This document shows positions 1 to 7,337 of a stretch of 9,473 nt of DNA, in pieces. The translations under genes and the position numbers were made by a program. The stretch comes from Ilumatobacteraceae bacterium (GTDB lineage: Bacteria > Actinomycetota > Acidimicrobiia > Acidimicrobiales > Ilumatobacteraceae): contig JALOLG010000155.1 in the NCBI GenBank assembly GCA_025456105.1, positions 1 to 9,473 of the forward strand. Reading direction: 5' to 3'. Position 1 is the stretch's first letter. Each line of letters opens with the position of its first letter. The notes under the pieces were generated by a model. It had not been told where the DNA came from, did no database searches, and saw only the letters and a program-made list of their open reading frames with translations.

Positions 1-270
1 GTCGACGGCGAGGTCGACGAGCGGGCCGAACCGCACGATGCCGGCGTTGTTGACCACCACGTCGGGGACGCCGAAGCGATCGACGACGCCGTCGATGGCC
101 GCCTCGTCGGCCACCGAGGCCACGAGCGCCTCGGCGCCGGGCGGCAGCGACGCGGGCTCGACCACGTCGACGAGCCCCACGCGGTAGCCGCGCTCGGCGG
201 CTGCCGCAGCGATGGCGGCGCCGATGCCCGCGGCGGCTCCGGTGACGAGCATCGACGGCGTGGCAGGCAT
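1..270 (-). CDS. Short-chain dehydrogenase/reductase (SDR), N-terminal part, cut by the window edge
   Basis: Reading leftward from an ATG at 268-270 gives 90 codons without a stop up to base 1, so the C-terminal part, including the expected YxxxK catalytic motif, lies outside the window. The visible part is a Rossmann half: the cofactor-binding motif TGAAAGIG at residues 10-17 and the structural NNAG motif at 74-77, both diagnostic of classical SDRs. An Asp at the end of the second beta strand (about residue 35, in GLVDVV) suggests a preference for NAD(H) over NADP(H), which is an inference. These enzymes are soluble oxidoreductases acting on alcohols or ketones; the substrate is not predictable. 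A second in-frame ATG at codon 7 (252-250) is an alternative start. Neither start has a convincing Shine-Dalgarno sequence. The gene is divergent from the P450, and a palindrome lies 8 nt upstream of its ATG. Confidence 0.88.
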   Translation of the reverse strand, partial: MPATPSMLVTGAAAGIGAAIAAAAAERGYRVGLVDVVEPASLPPGAEALVASVADEAAIDGVVDRFGVPDVVVNNAGIVRFGPLVDLAVD

Positions 271-277
271 CCCCGCG

Positions 278-296
278 ACCCTACCCACGGTAGGGT
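278..296. promoter_or_regulatory. Operator-like palindrome in the SDR/P450 divergent promoter
   Basis: A perfect inverted repeat, ACCCTACC-CAC-GGTAGGGT, has 8-bp arms and a 3-nt centre. It lies in the 46-bp gap between the SDR start (270, minus) and the P450 start (317, plus). Each arm side also contains a TAnnnT-like hexamer: TAGGGT (291-296) reading rightward and TACCGT (on the complement of 286-291) reading leftward. The repeat could therefore cover the -10 regions of both divergent promoters. Symmetry, size and placement fit binding of a dimeric repressor such as a TetR-family protein. No such regulator gene is in the window and the binder is unknown. Confidence 0.6.
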
Positions 297-302
297 TCGC
301 CC

Positions 303-311
303 GGGAAGGGG
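303..311 (+). promoter_or_regulatory. Ribosome binding site fixing the P450 start
   Basis: The purine run GGGAAGGGG sits 5 nt upstream of the GTG at 317. It is the reason to prefer this GTG over the upstream in-frame ATG at 212, which lies within the opposite-strand SDR gene and would add 35 low-complexity residues and run through the palindrome. Confidence 0.65.
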
Positions 312-316
312 TAGTC

Positions 317-1534
317 GTGATCCGACTAACGACGTACGCAGAGGCACGGGAGGCCTACCGCAGCAAGGAGCTCCGTCAGGCGCTCTACGACGAGGGCGAC
401 GCACTGATGCACGGCGTCATCGTCAACCTGCACGGACCCGAGCACCTCGCCCGGCGGCGGCTCGAGAACCGGCTGTTCCGGCGCGACACGTTCGCCTGGT
501 ACGAGTCGGCGGTGATCCCCGCGATCATCGCCGACGTGCTCGCACCGTCGGTGGCGGCCGGCCGCGGCGACCTGCTGCCGCTCGCCCGGCGCACCATGCT
601 CACCCTCGCGCTCGGCGTGGCGGGTGTCGACCGGATCGAACCCGACGGCACCCCGGCCGCGGCGGCCGAGATCGACCGGCTGTACGCGCTGATGGACCGG
701 CTCGCGAAGGCCTCCACCGTGGCGCACGCCACCGGCGACAAGGCCGCGATCGTGGCCGACGGCGACGCCGCGCTCGACGAGTTCCGGGTGACGTACTTCG
801 ACGCGGCGCGAGCCCGGCGCCTCGACCTGCTCGCACGGCTCGAGCGCGGCGAGATCGCCGACGACGAGCTGCCCCGCGACGTGCTCACCACCCTGCTGCG
901 CAACCAGGACCGGCTCGACCTGCCCGAGGCCACGGTGCTGCGCGAGGTCGCCTACTTCCCGTGGGTCGGGTCGCACTCCACGTCGAACCAGCTGGTGCAC
1001 GCGATGCACCACGTGCTCACCTGGCTCGACGAGCACCCGGGCGACCGCGAGCGGCTCACGGCCGATGCGGTCGAGCGGCAGCGGTTCGTGCACGAGTCGC
1101 TGCGGCTGCACCCGGCGAGCCCGGTGTCGCTGCGCCACGTGGAGGCCGACGTCGCGCTGCGGTCGGGCGTCGTGCTGCCGGCTGGTGAGGTGGTGGCGAT
1201 CGACCTCGTGGCGGCCAACCGCGACCCGGCCGTGTTCGGCCCCGACGCCGACCGGTTCGATCCGCACCGCGAGCTGCCGGCCGAGGTGGCGCCGTGGGGC
1301 CTGAGCTTCGGGCACGGCGTGCACGCGTGCCTCGGCCAGGAGCTCGCGGGCGGCCTCGAGCTCGCGCCCGGCGACGACCTCGAGCACCACCTCCTCGGCG
1401 CGATCACGGTGATGATCGGGATCCTCCTCGAGCACGGCGCCCGCCCCGATCCCGACGATCCCCCCGAGCGCGACACCGCCACCACTCGCGACGTCTTCGC
1501 CCGCTACCCCGTCACCTTCCCGACGTTTTCGTGA
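317..1534 (+). CDS. Cytochrome P450
   Basis: With the GTG start at 317 the protein is 405 residues, a normal length for a soluble bacterial P450, and has no membrane anchor. Family motifs in order: GPEH...RRR in the C-helix region (about 40-48), an I-helix segment VGSHST ending near residue 222, the ExxR motif ESLR at 260-263, FDPHR at 314-318, and the heme-binding loop [10 protein letters not shown] with the heme-ligand Cys at 338. P450s use electrons from ferredoxin-type partners to insert oxygen into a C-H bond or similar; no ferredoxin or reductase gene is in the window. Two oddities are visible: the usual acidic residue before the I-helix Thr is Ser, and the segment after the heme loop carries extra sequence ([10 protein letters not shown] and [10 protein letters not shown]) compared with common bacterial P450s. 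The substrate is unknown. It is divergent from an SDR, a common pairing in lipid or terpenoid catabolism, which is only suggestive. Its stop codon lies inside the hairpin at 1527-1571. Confidence 0.93.
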   Translation: MIRLTTYAEAREAYRSKELRQALYDEGDALMHGVIVNLHGPEHLARRRLENRLFRRDTFAWYESAVIPAIIADVLAPSVAAGRGDLLPLARRTMLTLALGVAGVDRIEPDGTPAAAAEIDRLYALMDRLAKASTVAHATGDKAAIVADGDAALDEFRVTYFDAARARRLDLLARLERGEIADDELPRDVLTTLLRNQDRLDLPEATVLREVAYFPWVGSHSTSNQLVHAMHHVLTWLDEHPGDRERLTADAVERQRFVHESLRLHPASPVSLRHVEADVALRSGVVLPAGEVVAIDLVAANRDPAVFGPDADRFDPHRELPAEVAPWGLSFGHGVHACLGQELAGGLELAPGDDLEHHLLGAITVMIGILLEHGARPDPDDPPERDTATTRDVFARYPVTFPTFS

Positions 1535-1571
1535 TTGGGGGGTGTCCATGCGACACCCCCCAATCACGAAA
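1527..1571. terminator. Perfect 20-bp inverted repeat, probable bidirectional terminator or dispersed hairpin repeat
   Basis: Left arm 1527-1546 and right arm 1552-1571 are perfect reverse complements separated by the 5-nt loop CATGC; each arm holds a run of six G or C. The element lies exactly between convergent genes: the P450 stop (1532-1534) is inside the left arm, and the stop of the minus-strand small-subunit gene (1578-1580) is 6 bp beyond the right arm. Position and stability fit transcription termination from both sides. There is no T-tract after either arm, as is common in high-GC actinobacteria. The length and perfection of the arms would also fit a copy of a dispersed intergenic repeat, which cannot be tested here. 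Confidence 0.72.
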
Positions 1572-1577
1572 GCGCGA

Positions 1578-2057
1578 TCAGGGGGCGGGGTGGTCGGCGG
1601 CCCAGCGGACCGAGTCGACGATCATCTGGTACCCGGTGCAGCGGCAGATGTTGCCCTCGAGGCCGGCGCGGATCTCGTCGTCGGACGGGTGCGGGTGCTC
1701 GGCGAGCAGGCTCGTGGCCGCCATCACCATCCCGGGGGTGCAGTAGCCGCACTGCAGGCCGTGGCACTGGCGGAACCCCTCCTGCACGGCGCTGAACCCG
1801 TCGTACGGCCCGGAGACGCCCTCGATCGTGGTGACCTCGTGGCCGTCGGCCTGGACGGCGAGCACGGTGCAGCTCTTCACGGCCTCGCCGTCGAGCAGCA
1901 GCGTGCAGGCACCGCAGTTGGAGGTGTCGCAGCCCACGTGCGTGCCGGTGAGCCGCTCGTGCTCGCGCACGTAGTGGACGAGCAGCGTGCGGGCGTCGAT
2001 GCGGCGCTCGCTGCGGCGGCCGTTGACGGTGATGACGACGTCGACGTGGCGGGACAT
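1578..2057 (-). CDS. Small [2Fe-2S] subunit of a molybdenum hydroxylase (CoxS / xanthine dehydrogenase family)
   Basis: The 159-residue protein matches the usual length of CoxS-type subunits. The N-terminal plant-type ferredoxin domain carries Cys43, Cys48, Cys51 and Cys63 (C-x4-C-x2-C-x11-C). The C-terminal helical domain carries the proximal cluster with Cys103, Cys106, Cys138 and Cys140 in [10 protein letters not shown] and NICRCTGY; Gln102 is the residue that in this family contacts the molybdopterin cofactor. It would pass electrons from the Mo site to an FAD subunit or another acceptor. The start is set by ATG at 2055-2057, which shares one base with the stop of the large-subunit gene (TGATG), and by GGGGAGG (complement of 2065-2071) 7 nt upstream; an open frame runs further upstream, but only inside the large-subunit gene. 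It is the last gene of the operon, ending just before the hairpin. Confidence 0.95.
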   Translation of the reverse strand: MSRHVDVVITVNGRRSERRIDARTLLVHYVREHERLTGTHVGCDTSNCGACTLLLDGEAVKSCTVLAVQADGHEVTTIEGVSGPYDGFSAVQEGFRQCHGLQCGYCTPGMVMAATSLLAEHPHPSDDEIRAGLEGNICRCTGYQMIVDSVRWAADHPAP

Positions 2058-4393
2058 CAGCGGACCTCCCCGGTCGCGGCGCTCGACTCGTGCAGGATCC
2101 GCCACACCTTCTCGGGTGTGACGGGCATGTCGACGTGCTCGACACCGAACGGCGCGAGCGCGTCGACGATCGCGTTCACCACCGCGGCCGGTGCACCGAC
2201 CGCGCCCGACTCGCCGATGCCCTTGGCCCCGAGCGGGTTGTTGGGGCACAGCGTGGTGATCCGTCCGGCGGTGTAGCCGGGCAGGTCGGGCGCCGACGGC
2301 ACGAGGTAGTCGAGCAGGTTGGCGGTGATCGGCTGGCCGGTGCCGGGCGCGTACACGACACCCTCGTACAGCGCCTGCGAGATGCCCTGCGCGACCCCGC
2401 CGTGAACCTGGCCCTCGGCGAGCAGCGGGTTGATCACCGTGCCGCAGTCGTCGACCAGCACCATGTCGAGGATCGTCACGTCGCCGGTCTCGCGGTCGAT
2501 CGACACGACGCAGCCGTAGGCGCCCGACGGGTACGAGAAGTTCGGCGACTCCTGGAAGAGGCGCTCCTCCAGCGACCCGGCGGCCAGCTCGGGCGGGAGG
2601 CGCAGCGGCTGGAACGACGCCCAGGCGACGTCACCCCAGCTCACCTTCTTGCCGGGCGAGCCGCGCACGTTGAACGCGTCGTCGCCCACCTCGAGGTCGA
2701 GCTCGGACGCCTCGAGCAGGTGGGCGGCGATCTTCTTCGCCCGCTCGAGCACGCGGGTGGACGCCACCTTCACGGCCGAGCCGCTCGTGGGCACGCCACG
2801 CGACCCCATCGTGCCGACGCCCTGCAGCACTGTGGCGGTGTCGCCGTGGCGCACCTCGATGCGGTCGTACGAGATGCCCAGCTCGTCGGACGCGATCTGG
2901 GCGAACGTCGTCTCGTGGCCCTGGCCGTGCGGCGACGAGCCGACGAACACGATCGCCGAGCCGTCGGGCTGCACGCGCACCTGGGCCGACTCCCACGACG
3001 CGAGGTGGCCGAATCCCTCGAGCGAGCCGTTCGGGCCGAACCCAGCGATCTCGAGCCAGCACGACAGGCCGATGCCGAGCAGCGGCGCGGTGGGATCGTC
3101 GCGGCGACGGGCCTGCTCGGCGCGCCGGGCGTCGTAGTCGAGCAGCCGGAGGCACTCGGCGAGCGCCGCCGGGAAGTCGCCCGAGTCGTACACGACGGGT
3201 TCGTTGTGGGTCTCGTACGGGAACGCCGACGGCGGGATGAAGTTGCGGCGGCGCACCTCGGCCGGGTCGAGCCCGGTGCGGCGGGCCACGACGTCGATGA
3301 TCCGCTCGATCGAGTAGGCGGCCTCGGGCCGACCGGCACCCCGGTAGGCGGCGACCGGGGTGGTGTTGGTGACGACGGTGCGGAACGACGTCGACACCTT
3401 GGGGATTCGGTAGCAGCCGGCCGCCATCCACGACGTGAGCACGGCGAGGCCGAGCCCCGTGGGGTCCGGGTAGGCGCCGAGGTTCTGGCTGATCACGAAG
3501 CGGAGCGCGGTGATGGTGCCGTCGCGGTCGAAGCCGATGTCGATGTCGTGCACCTGGTCGCGGCCGTGCGCCATCTGGGTCATGGCCTCGCTGCGGGTCT
3601 GGGCGAACTTCACCGGCCGCCGCGTCCACTTCGACAGCAGCGGGGCGAGGAACAGCTCGGGGTACCACACGATCTTCGAGCCGAAGCCGCCGCCGACGTC
3701 GGGTGCGATGATGCGGCACCGGGTCTGGGGCACGTCGAGCCACGTGGCGAGGTAGTTGCGCAGGTGGTGCGGCGCCTGGAACGTGGCCCACATGGTGAGC
3801 CCGTCGGCCCCCCAGTCGGCGAGGCACGCCATCGCCTCGATGGGCACCGCGGCGCAGCGCTGGTTGACCAGGTGGAGGTGCGCCCGGCCGTGGCTGCGCT
3901 CGAGCTCGCGCTCGAGGTCGTCCATCGTCGGCACGACCGTGGCGACGTTGGAGCCGTGGTGCGGGAACAGCACCGGCGCGTCGGGCGCGGCGGCGTCCTC
4001 GATCGTGGTGACCACCGGGAGCGCCCGGTACTCCACCTCGATCGCGGCGACGGCGTCGGCGGCGACGTAGCGGTCCTCCGCCACCACCACTGCGACGGGC
4101 TCGCCCGCGAACCGCACGGTGTTGCGCGCGAGCACCGGCCGTTCGAGGTCGGGCAGCCCGCCGGGGAGGTCGGGGTAGTCGACGAGGTCGGCGGCGGTCC
4201 ACACGCCGAGCACGCCTGGCATCTTCAGCGCGGCGCGGGCGTCGATGGCGACGATCTCCGCATGCGCTTCGGTGGACGTGACGAACTGCGCGAACGCGCA
4301 GCCGGGCGGTGCGAGGTCGTCGACGAACGTGCCCGTGCCCGACAGCAGGCGTGGGTCCTCCTTGCGCAGCACCTTGGCTCCGACGAGGCTCAT
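2057..4393 (-). CDS. Molybdopterin-binding large subunit, form II CO-dehydrogenase-like / xanthine dehydrogenase family hydroxylase
   Basis: The 778-residue protein starts at ATG 4391-4393, preceded by AGGAGGG at 7 nt; 12 codons of open frame upstream are not needed. It has the small a/b hammerhead domain at the N-terminus (about 14-130) followed by the two large molybdopterin-binding domains. Visible motifs: GGGFGSK at 234-240, AYRGAGR at 349-355, GQGHETT at 490-496 and the catalytic-Glu motif KGIGESG with Glu728. In the CoxL family the CO-oxidising form I has AYxCSFR with a Cys that binds Cu; here the loop is AYRGAGR, the form II signature, with no Cys. Form II enzymes are not established CO dehydrogenases and probably hydroxylate aldehydes or N-heterocycles; the substrate is not predictable. 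It pairs with the adjacent [2Fe-2S] subunit. There is no FAD subunit and no maturation gene nearby. It lies 37 nt after the permease gene on the same strand, which suggests it acts on the imported compound. Confidence 0.95.
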   Translation of the reverse strand: MSLVGAKVLRKEDPRLLSGTGTFVDDLAPPGCAFAQFVTSTEAHAEIVAIDARAALKMPGVLGVWTAADLVDYPDLPGGLPDLERPVLARNTVRFAGEPVAVVVAEDRYVAADAVAAIEVEYRALPVVTTIEDAAAPDAPVLFPHHGSNVATVVPTMDDLERELERSHGRAHLHLVNQRCAAVPIEAMACLADWGADGLTMWATFQAPHHLRNYLATWLDVPQTRCRIIAPDVGGGFGSKIVWYPELFLAPLLSKWTRRPVKFAQTRSEAMTQMAHGRDQVHDIDIGFDRDGTITALRFVISQNLGAYPDPTGLGLAVLTSWMAAGCYRIPKVSTSFRTVVTNTTPVAAYRGAGRPEAAYSIERIIDVVARRTGLDPAEVRRRNFIPPSAFPYETHNEPVVYDSGDFPAALAECLRLLDYDARRAEQARRRDDPTAPLLGIGLSCWLEIAGFGPNGSLEGFGHLASWESAQVRVQPDGSAIVFVGSSPHGQGHETTFAQIASDELGISYDRIEVRHGDTATVLQGVGTMGSRGVPTSGSAVKVASTRVLERAKKIAAHLLEASELDLEVGDDAFNVRGSPGKKVSWGDVAWASFQPLRLPPELAAGSLEERLFQESPNFSYPSGAYGCVVSIDRETGDVTILDMVLVDDCGTVINPLLAEGQVHGGVAQGISQALYEGVVYAPGTGQPITANLLDYLVPSAPDLPGYTAGRITTLCPNNPLGAKGIGESGAVGAPAAVVNAIVDALAPFGVEHVDMPVTPEKVWRILHESSAATGEVR

Positions 4394-4400
4394 GGCGTCT

Positions 4401-4407
4401 CCCTCCT
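4401..4407 (-). promoter_or_regulatory. Ribosome binding site of the Mo-hydroxylase large subunit
   Basis: On the minus strand AGGAGGG precedes the ATG at 4393 with a 7-nt spacer, a near-consensus site in the 37-bp gap after the permease stop. It selects the start MSLVGAK over the upstream in-frame ATG at 4429, and suggests that the enzyme part of the operon is translated independently of the transporter part. Confidence 0.7.
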
Positions 4408-4430
4408 CACGATCGTGCTCACGACCCATC

Positions 4431-5579
4431 TCATGGCTTGAGGTGGTGTCCTTCGCGGTCGGCCGGGTCGAACCACCACTCCTCGGCGTTCTGGCCGTGC
4501 ACCCGCTTGCGGTACGACGAGAAGCCGACGGCGACGATGAGCGCGATGCCGAAGAACAGGCTCTCGATCCAGGTGCTGCCGATGCCGGCGAGCTGCAGGC
4601 CCTTCACACCCGACTGCAGCACGAACACGGCGAGCACCGCACCCCACACGTTGAAGCGCCGCTTGAACTGGGTCGAGCCGAGGAACGCCGCCGCGAACGC
4701 GGGCAGCAGGTACGGCGCACCCGACTGGGCCTGGGTGGAGCCGAACTGCGAGGCGAGCAGCACGCCGCCGAGCGCCGCGAACATCGCGGACGTGACGAGC
4801 GATCCGAACACGTAGCGGTCGGTCTGCACTCCCGCGAGCCGGGCGGCCTCGCGGGCGCCGCCGGTGGCGAACAGGTAGCGGCCGAGGGCGGTGTGCTCGA
4901 ACACGAACCACACCACGAACGCGAGCACGAGGGCGTAGAGGACGGTCTTGTTGATGCCCCAGGCGAGCTCGGTGGTGAGGTCCTTGAAGCTGTCGGGGAA
5001 GCCGAGGATCGAGCGGTTGTTCGAGCGCCAGACCGCGTACGCGGTGAGCACCGAGCTGGTGCCGAGCGTGGCGATGAAGCTGTCGATGTGGATCTTCACC
5101 ACCAGGAACCCGTTGAACGCGCCCACGACGAGGCCGACCGCGAGCGCGGCCGCGATGGAGACGGGAACCGACCACTGCGCCTCCACGAGCGCCCACGCGA
5201 CGGTGACCGACGACGCGGAGATGGTGGCCGCGATCGACAGGTCGAACACCCCGGCGGCCAGCGGCACGAGCAGCCCGATCGTGACGGCCACGAGGATCGC
5301 GATCTGGTTGAGCACCGAGCGGTGCGTGAGCCACGTCAGCCACGTCTCGGGGATCCACAGGGTGAACACCACCCAGATCAAGCCGTACAGGTAGACGACG
5401 CCGATGTTGCGCGGGTGGAGCTGCTTCCACTTGAGCGGCGAGCGGCGCGTGTCGAAGCGGCTGTCGATGCGGTCGCTGCGCTCGACCTTCTTCTCCTTCA
5501 CCCGGTGTCGTCGGGTGATCTTGTTCTTCTCGAGCACGAGGCGGGCGCGGACCTCGCCGGTCTGGTCGTCGATCTTCAT
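4431..5579 (-). CDS. ABC transporter permease, RbsC/AraH type (CUT2-like)
   Basis: The 382-residue protein is an inner-membrane permease with about eight or more hydrophobic segments between residues 59 and 352. Family landmarks of BPD_transp_2 permeases are visible: AAGVFDLSIAA (108-118), corresponding to the GGIDLS region; NGFLVVKIHIDSFIATLGT (156-174), very like the NG-LV...PFIATLG signature; GRYLFATGGAREAARLAGV (233-251), matching the cytoplasmic loop thought to contact the ATPase; and AAFLGSTQF near 298-305. The N-terminus is unusual: about 57 mostly charged, basic residues precede the first membrane segment. The ATG (5577-5579) overlaps the ATPase stop in an ATGA arrangement, with GGGGGAG and AGCAGG upstream on the minus strand. 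Only one permease gene is present, so a homodimer is expected. Substrates of this family include pentoses, hexoses, inositol, autoinducer-2 and nucleosides; this one is undetermined. Confidence 0.93.
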   Translation of the reverse strand: MKIDDQTGEVRARLVLEKNKITRRHRVKEKKVERSDRIDSRFDTRRSPLKWKQLHPRNIGVVYLYGLIWVVFTLWIPETWLTWLTHRSVLNQIAILVAVTIGLLVPLAAGVFDLSIAATISASSVTVAWALVEAQWSVPVSIAAALAVGLVVGAFNGFLVVKIHIDSFIATLGTSSVLTAYAVWRSNNRSILGFPDSFKDLTTELAWGINKTVLYALVLAFVVWFVFEHTALGRYLFATGGAREAARLAGVQTDRYVFGSLVTSAMFAALGGVLLASQFGSTQAQSGAPYLLPAFAAAFLGSTQFKRRFNVWGAVLAVFVLQSGVKGLQLAGIGSTWIESLFFGIALIVAVGFSSYRKRVHGQNAEEWWFDPADREGHHLKP

Positions 5580-7327
5580 GAACCTGCTCCCCCGCGCAGC
5601 TTGGTCCGCAGGCGGCGCACCATCGTGGCGAACCGTCCGCCGGTGACGACCGGCTCGGGCGCCGCCGGTTCGGTGACGGCTTCCTCCACCGGCTCGGGCG
5701 GCGCGTCGTGGTCGTCGCGGAGCACGGTGAAGCGGATCGGCTCGCGGGCGACCTTCATGGTCTTGCGGTTCGAGGTGGCACCGAGCGTCTCGGCGACCAG
5801 GCGCTCCTCGCTGAGGGCGTCGCCGGCGAGCTCGGCGGCGATCGTGCCAGCGCGCATCACGAGCACACGGTCGCACAGGTGGACGAGCTCCTCCGCGTCG
5901 GACGACGTGACGAGCACCGCCATCCAGGCGGCGGCCGACTCGGCGATGCGGGCGTAGATCGACGCCTTGGCGCCGATGTCGACGCCCTGGGTGGGCTCGT
6001 CGAGCAGCAGCACCTTCGGCTCGGTGCGCAGCCACCGGGCGAGCACGGCCTTCTGCTGGTTGCCACCGGAGAACTTCTCCATCCGGCGCTCGAGGAGCGG
6101 GGGCTGCACGTCGAGCGCGTCGACCCACTGGGCGACGTCGGCGCGCAGCTCGCGCTCACGCAGGACGCCGCCGCGCTGGGCCGGGCCGAGGCGCGGGAGC
6201 GGCACGTGCTTCACCAGGCGGTCCTGCGGGTCGAGCCCGCGCACCTTGCGGTCGGCGGGGACGAACGCCATGCCGGCGCGCAGCGAGTCGCGCGGCGTGG
6301 CGAACACCTTGCACTTGTCGACGAGCACCTTGCCGGCGAAGCGGGGCGTGGCGCCGTAGAGCGCGCCGGCGATCTCGTCGCGGCCCGAGCCGACGAGCCC
6401 CGCGATGCCGAGCACCTCGCCGCGGTGGATCTTGAGCGACACGCCGCGCAGCGTGATGCCGAACACCATCTCGGCCTCGAGCACGGGCCGGCCGTGCCGG
6501 GTGGGGGCGGGCGGGTAGAGCGAGTCGACGGAGCGGCCGACGATGAGCTCGACGAGCGCCGACTCGTCGAGGTGGTGGGCGGGGATGCCGCTGCCGACCA
6601 CCCGGCCGTCGCGCAGCACCGTGATGCGATCGGCGAGGCCGAGCACCTCGTCGAGGACGTGGCTCACGAACAGCACGCCGACGCCCTCGGCGGCCACGCG
6701 GCGCACCTCGCGGAACAGGGCGTCGACCTCGCTGCGGTCGAGCGACGCGGTGGGCTCGTCGAGGATCAGCAGCGCGGGCTTCGTGCCGTCGTCGTCGTCC
6801 TGGAGCGCCCGAACGATGGCGACGGCGGTGCGCTCGGCGGCCGACAGGGTGGCGACGGGCTGGCGGACGTCGGGGGCGAGGCCGAACCGCAGGAGCAGCT
6901 CCTGGGCACGGGCGGCTTCGGCGCGCCAGCGGATCCGGCCGCCGGCGCCGGTGAGGTAGCCGCGGCCGAGCCCGAGGTTCTCGATCGTCGAGAGCGTGGG
7001 CACGAGGCCGAGGTCCTGGTGCACCACGCGGATGCGGCGACGGTCGTCGGCGTCGAGGTGCCACAGGTCGACGGGGCGGCCGTCGAGCCGCACGACGGCG
7101 CCGTGGTCGGCGCGCACGTAGCCGGCGAGCAGCTTGATGAGGGTCGACTTGCCCGAGCCGTTCTGGCCGACGAGGGCGTGCACCTCACCGGGGAGGACGT
7201 CGATCGCCGCGTCGGCGAGGGCGACCTGACCGGGGTAGGTCTTGGAGATGGATTCGATCTGGAGCACGGGAGCGGGGGTCACCGTGGTGGTGACGCTCCC
7301 GCTCCCCTGCTCCGTCGTCGGATCCAT
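5576..7327 (-). CDS. ABC transporter ATP-binding protein with two nucleotide-binding domains (RbsA/MglA type)
   Basis: The 583-residue protein energises the importer from the cytoplasmic side. NBD1 has Walker A GQNGSGKST (54-62), a degenerate signature LSAAE (161-165), Walker B LLILDEPT (187-193) and the His-switch in VSHV (His223). NBD2 has a degenerate P-loop GLVGSGRDE (309-317) lacking the Lys, signature FSGGNQQK (419-426), Walker B LLLDEPTQG (440-448), and Ser in place of the His-switch (VTSSDAEE). This asymmetry is normal for RbsA-type proteins and implies one fully canonical ATP site, NBD1 Walker A with NBD2 signature. The frame stays open far upstream, but the ATG at 7327, 10 nt after the lipoprotein stop, gives the expected N-terminus; its Shine-Dalgarno is weak. 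Beyond the usual end of about 515 residues there is an extra tail: an acidic Pro/Glu stretch (about 538-560) and a basic segment RFATMVRRLRTKLRGG. The stop overlaps the permease ATG. Confidence 0.94.
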   Translation of the reverse strand: MDPTTEQGSGSVTTTVTPAPVLQIESISKTYPGQVALADAAIDVLPGEVHALVGQNGSGKSTLIKLLAGYVRADHGAVVRLDGRPVDLWHLDADDRRRIRVVHQDLGLVPTLSTIENLGLGRGYLTGAGGRIRWRAEAARAQELLLRFGLAPDVRQPVATLSAAERTAVAIVRALQDDDDGTKPALLILDEPTASLDRSEVDALFREVRRVAAEGVGVLFVSHVLDEVLGLADRITVLRDGRVVGSGIPAHHLDESALVELIVGRSVDSLYPPAPTRHGRPVLEAEMVFGITLRGVSLKIHRGEVLGIAGLVGSGRDEIAGALYGATPRFAGKVLVDKCKVFATPRDSLRAGMAFVPADRKVRGLDPQDRLVKHVPLPRLGPAQRGGVLRERELRADVAQWVDALDVQPPLLERRMEKFSGGNQQKAVLARWLRTEPKVLLLDEPTQGVDIGAKASIYARIAESAAAWMAVLVTSSDAEELVHLCDRVLVMRAGTIAAELAGDALSEERLVAETLGATSNRKTMKVAREPIRFTVLRDDHDAPPEPVEEAVTEPAAPEPVVTGGRFATMVRRLRTKLRGGAGS

Positions 7328-7337
7328 CCGTGGGGCG

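Noticed and set aside
212..316. Upstream ATG start for the P450
   Set aside because: It would overlap the divergent SDR gene, has no ribosome binding site and adds residues unlike a P450 N-terminus; the GTG at 317 has a good site and gives a normal length.
2057..4393. Annotation as an aerobic CO dehydrogenase (form I)
   Set aside because: The AYxCSFR signature is absent; the loop is AYRGAGR and there is no medium subunit gene alongside.
2090..4441. Long plus-strand open frame of about 780 codons opposite the Mo-hydroxylase large subunit
   Set aside because: It is antisense to a protein with clear family motifs; its translation is low-complexity Arg/Val/Gly/His-rich sequence with no recognisable domain, the expected by-product of strong GC3 bias.
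5580..6128. N-terminal extension of the permease frame by 183 codons
   Set aside because: It lies wholly within the ATPase gene and has shadow-like composition; the ATGA overlap start at 5579 is typical of transporter operons.
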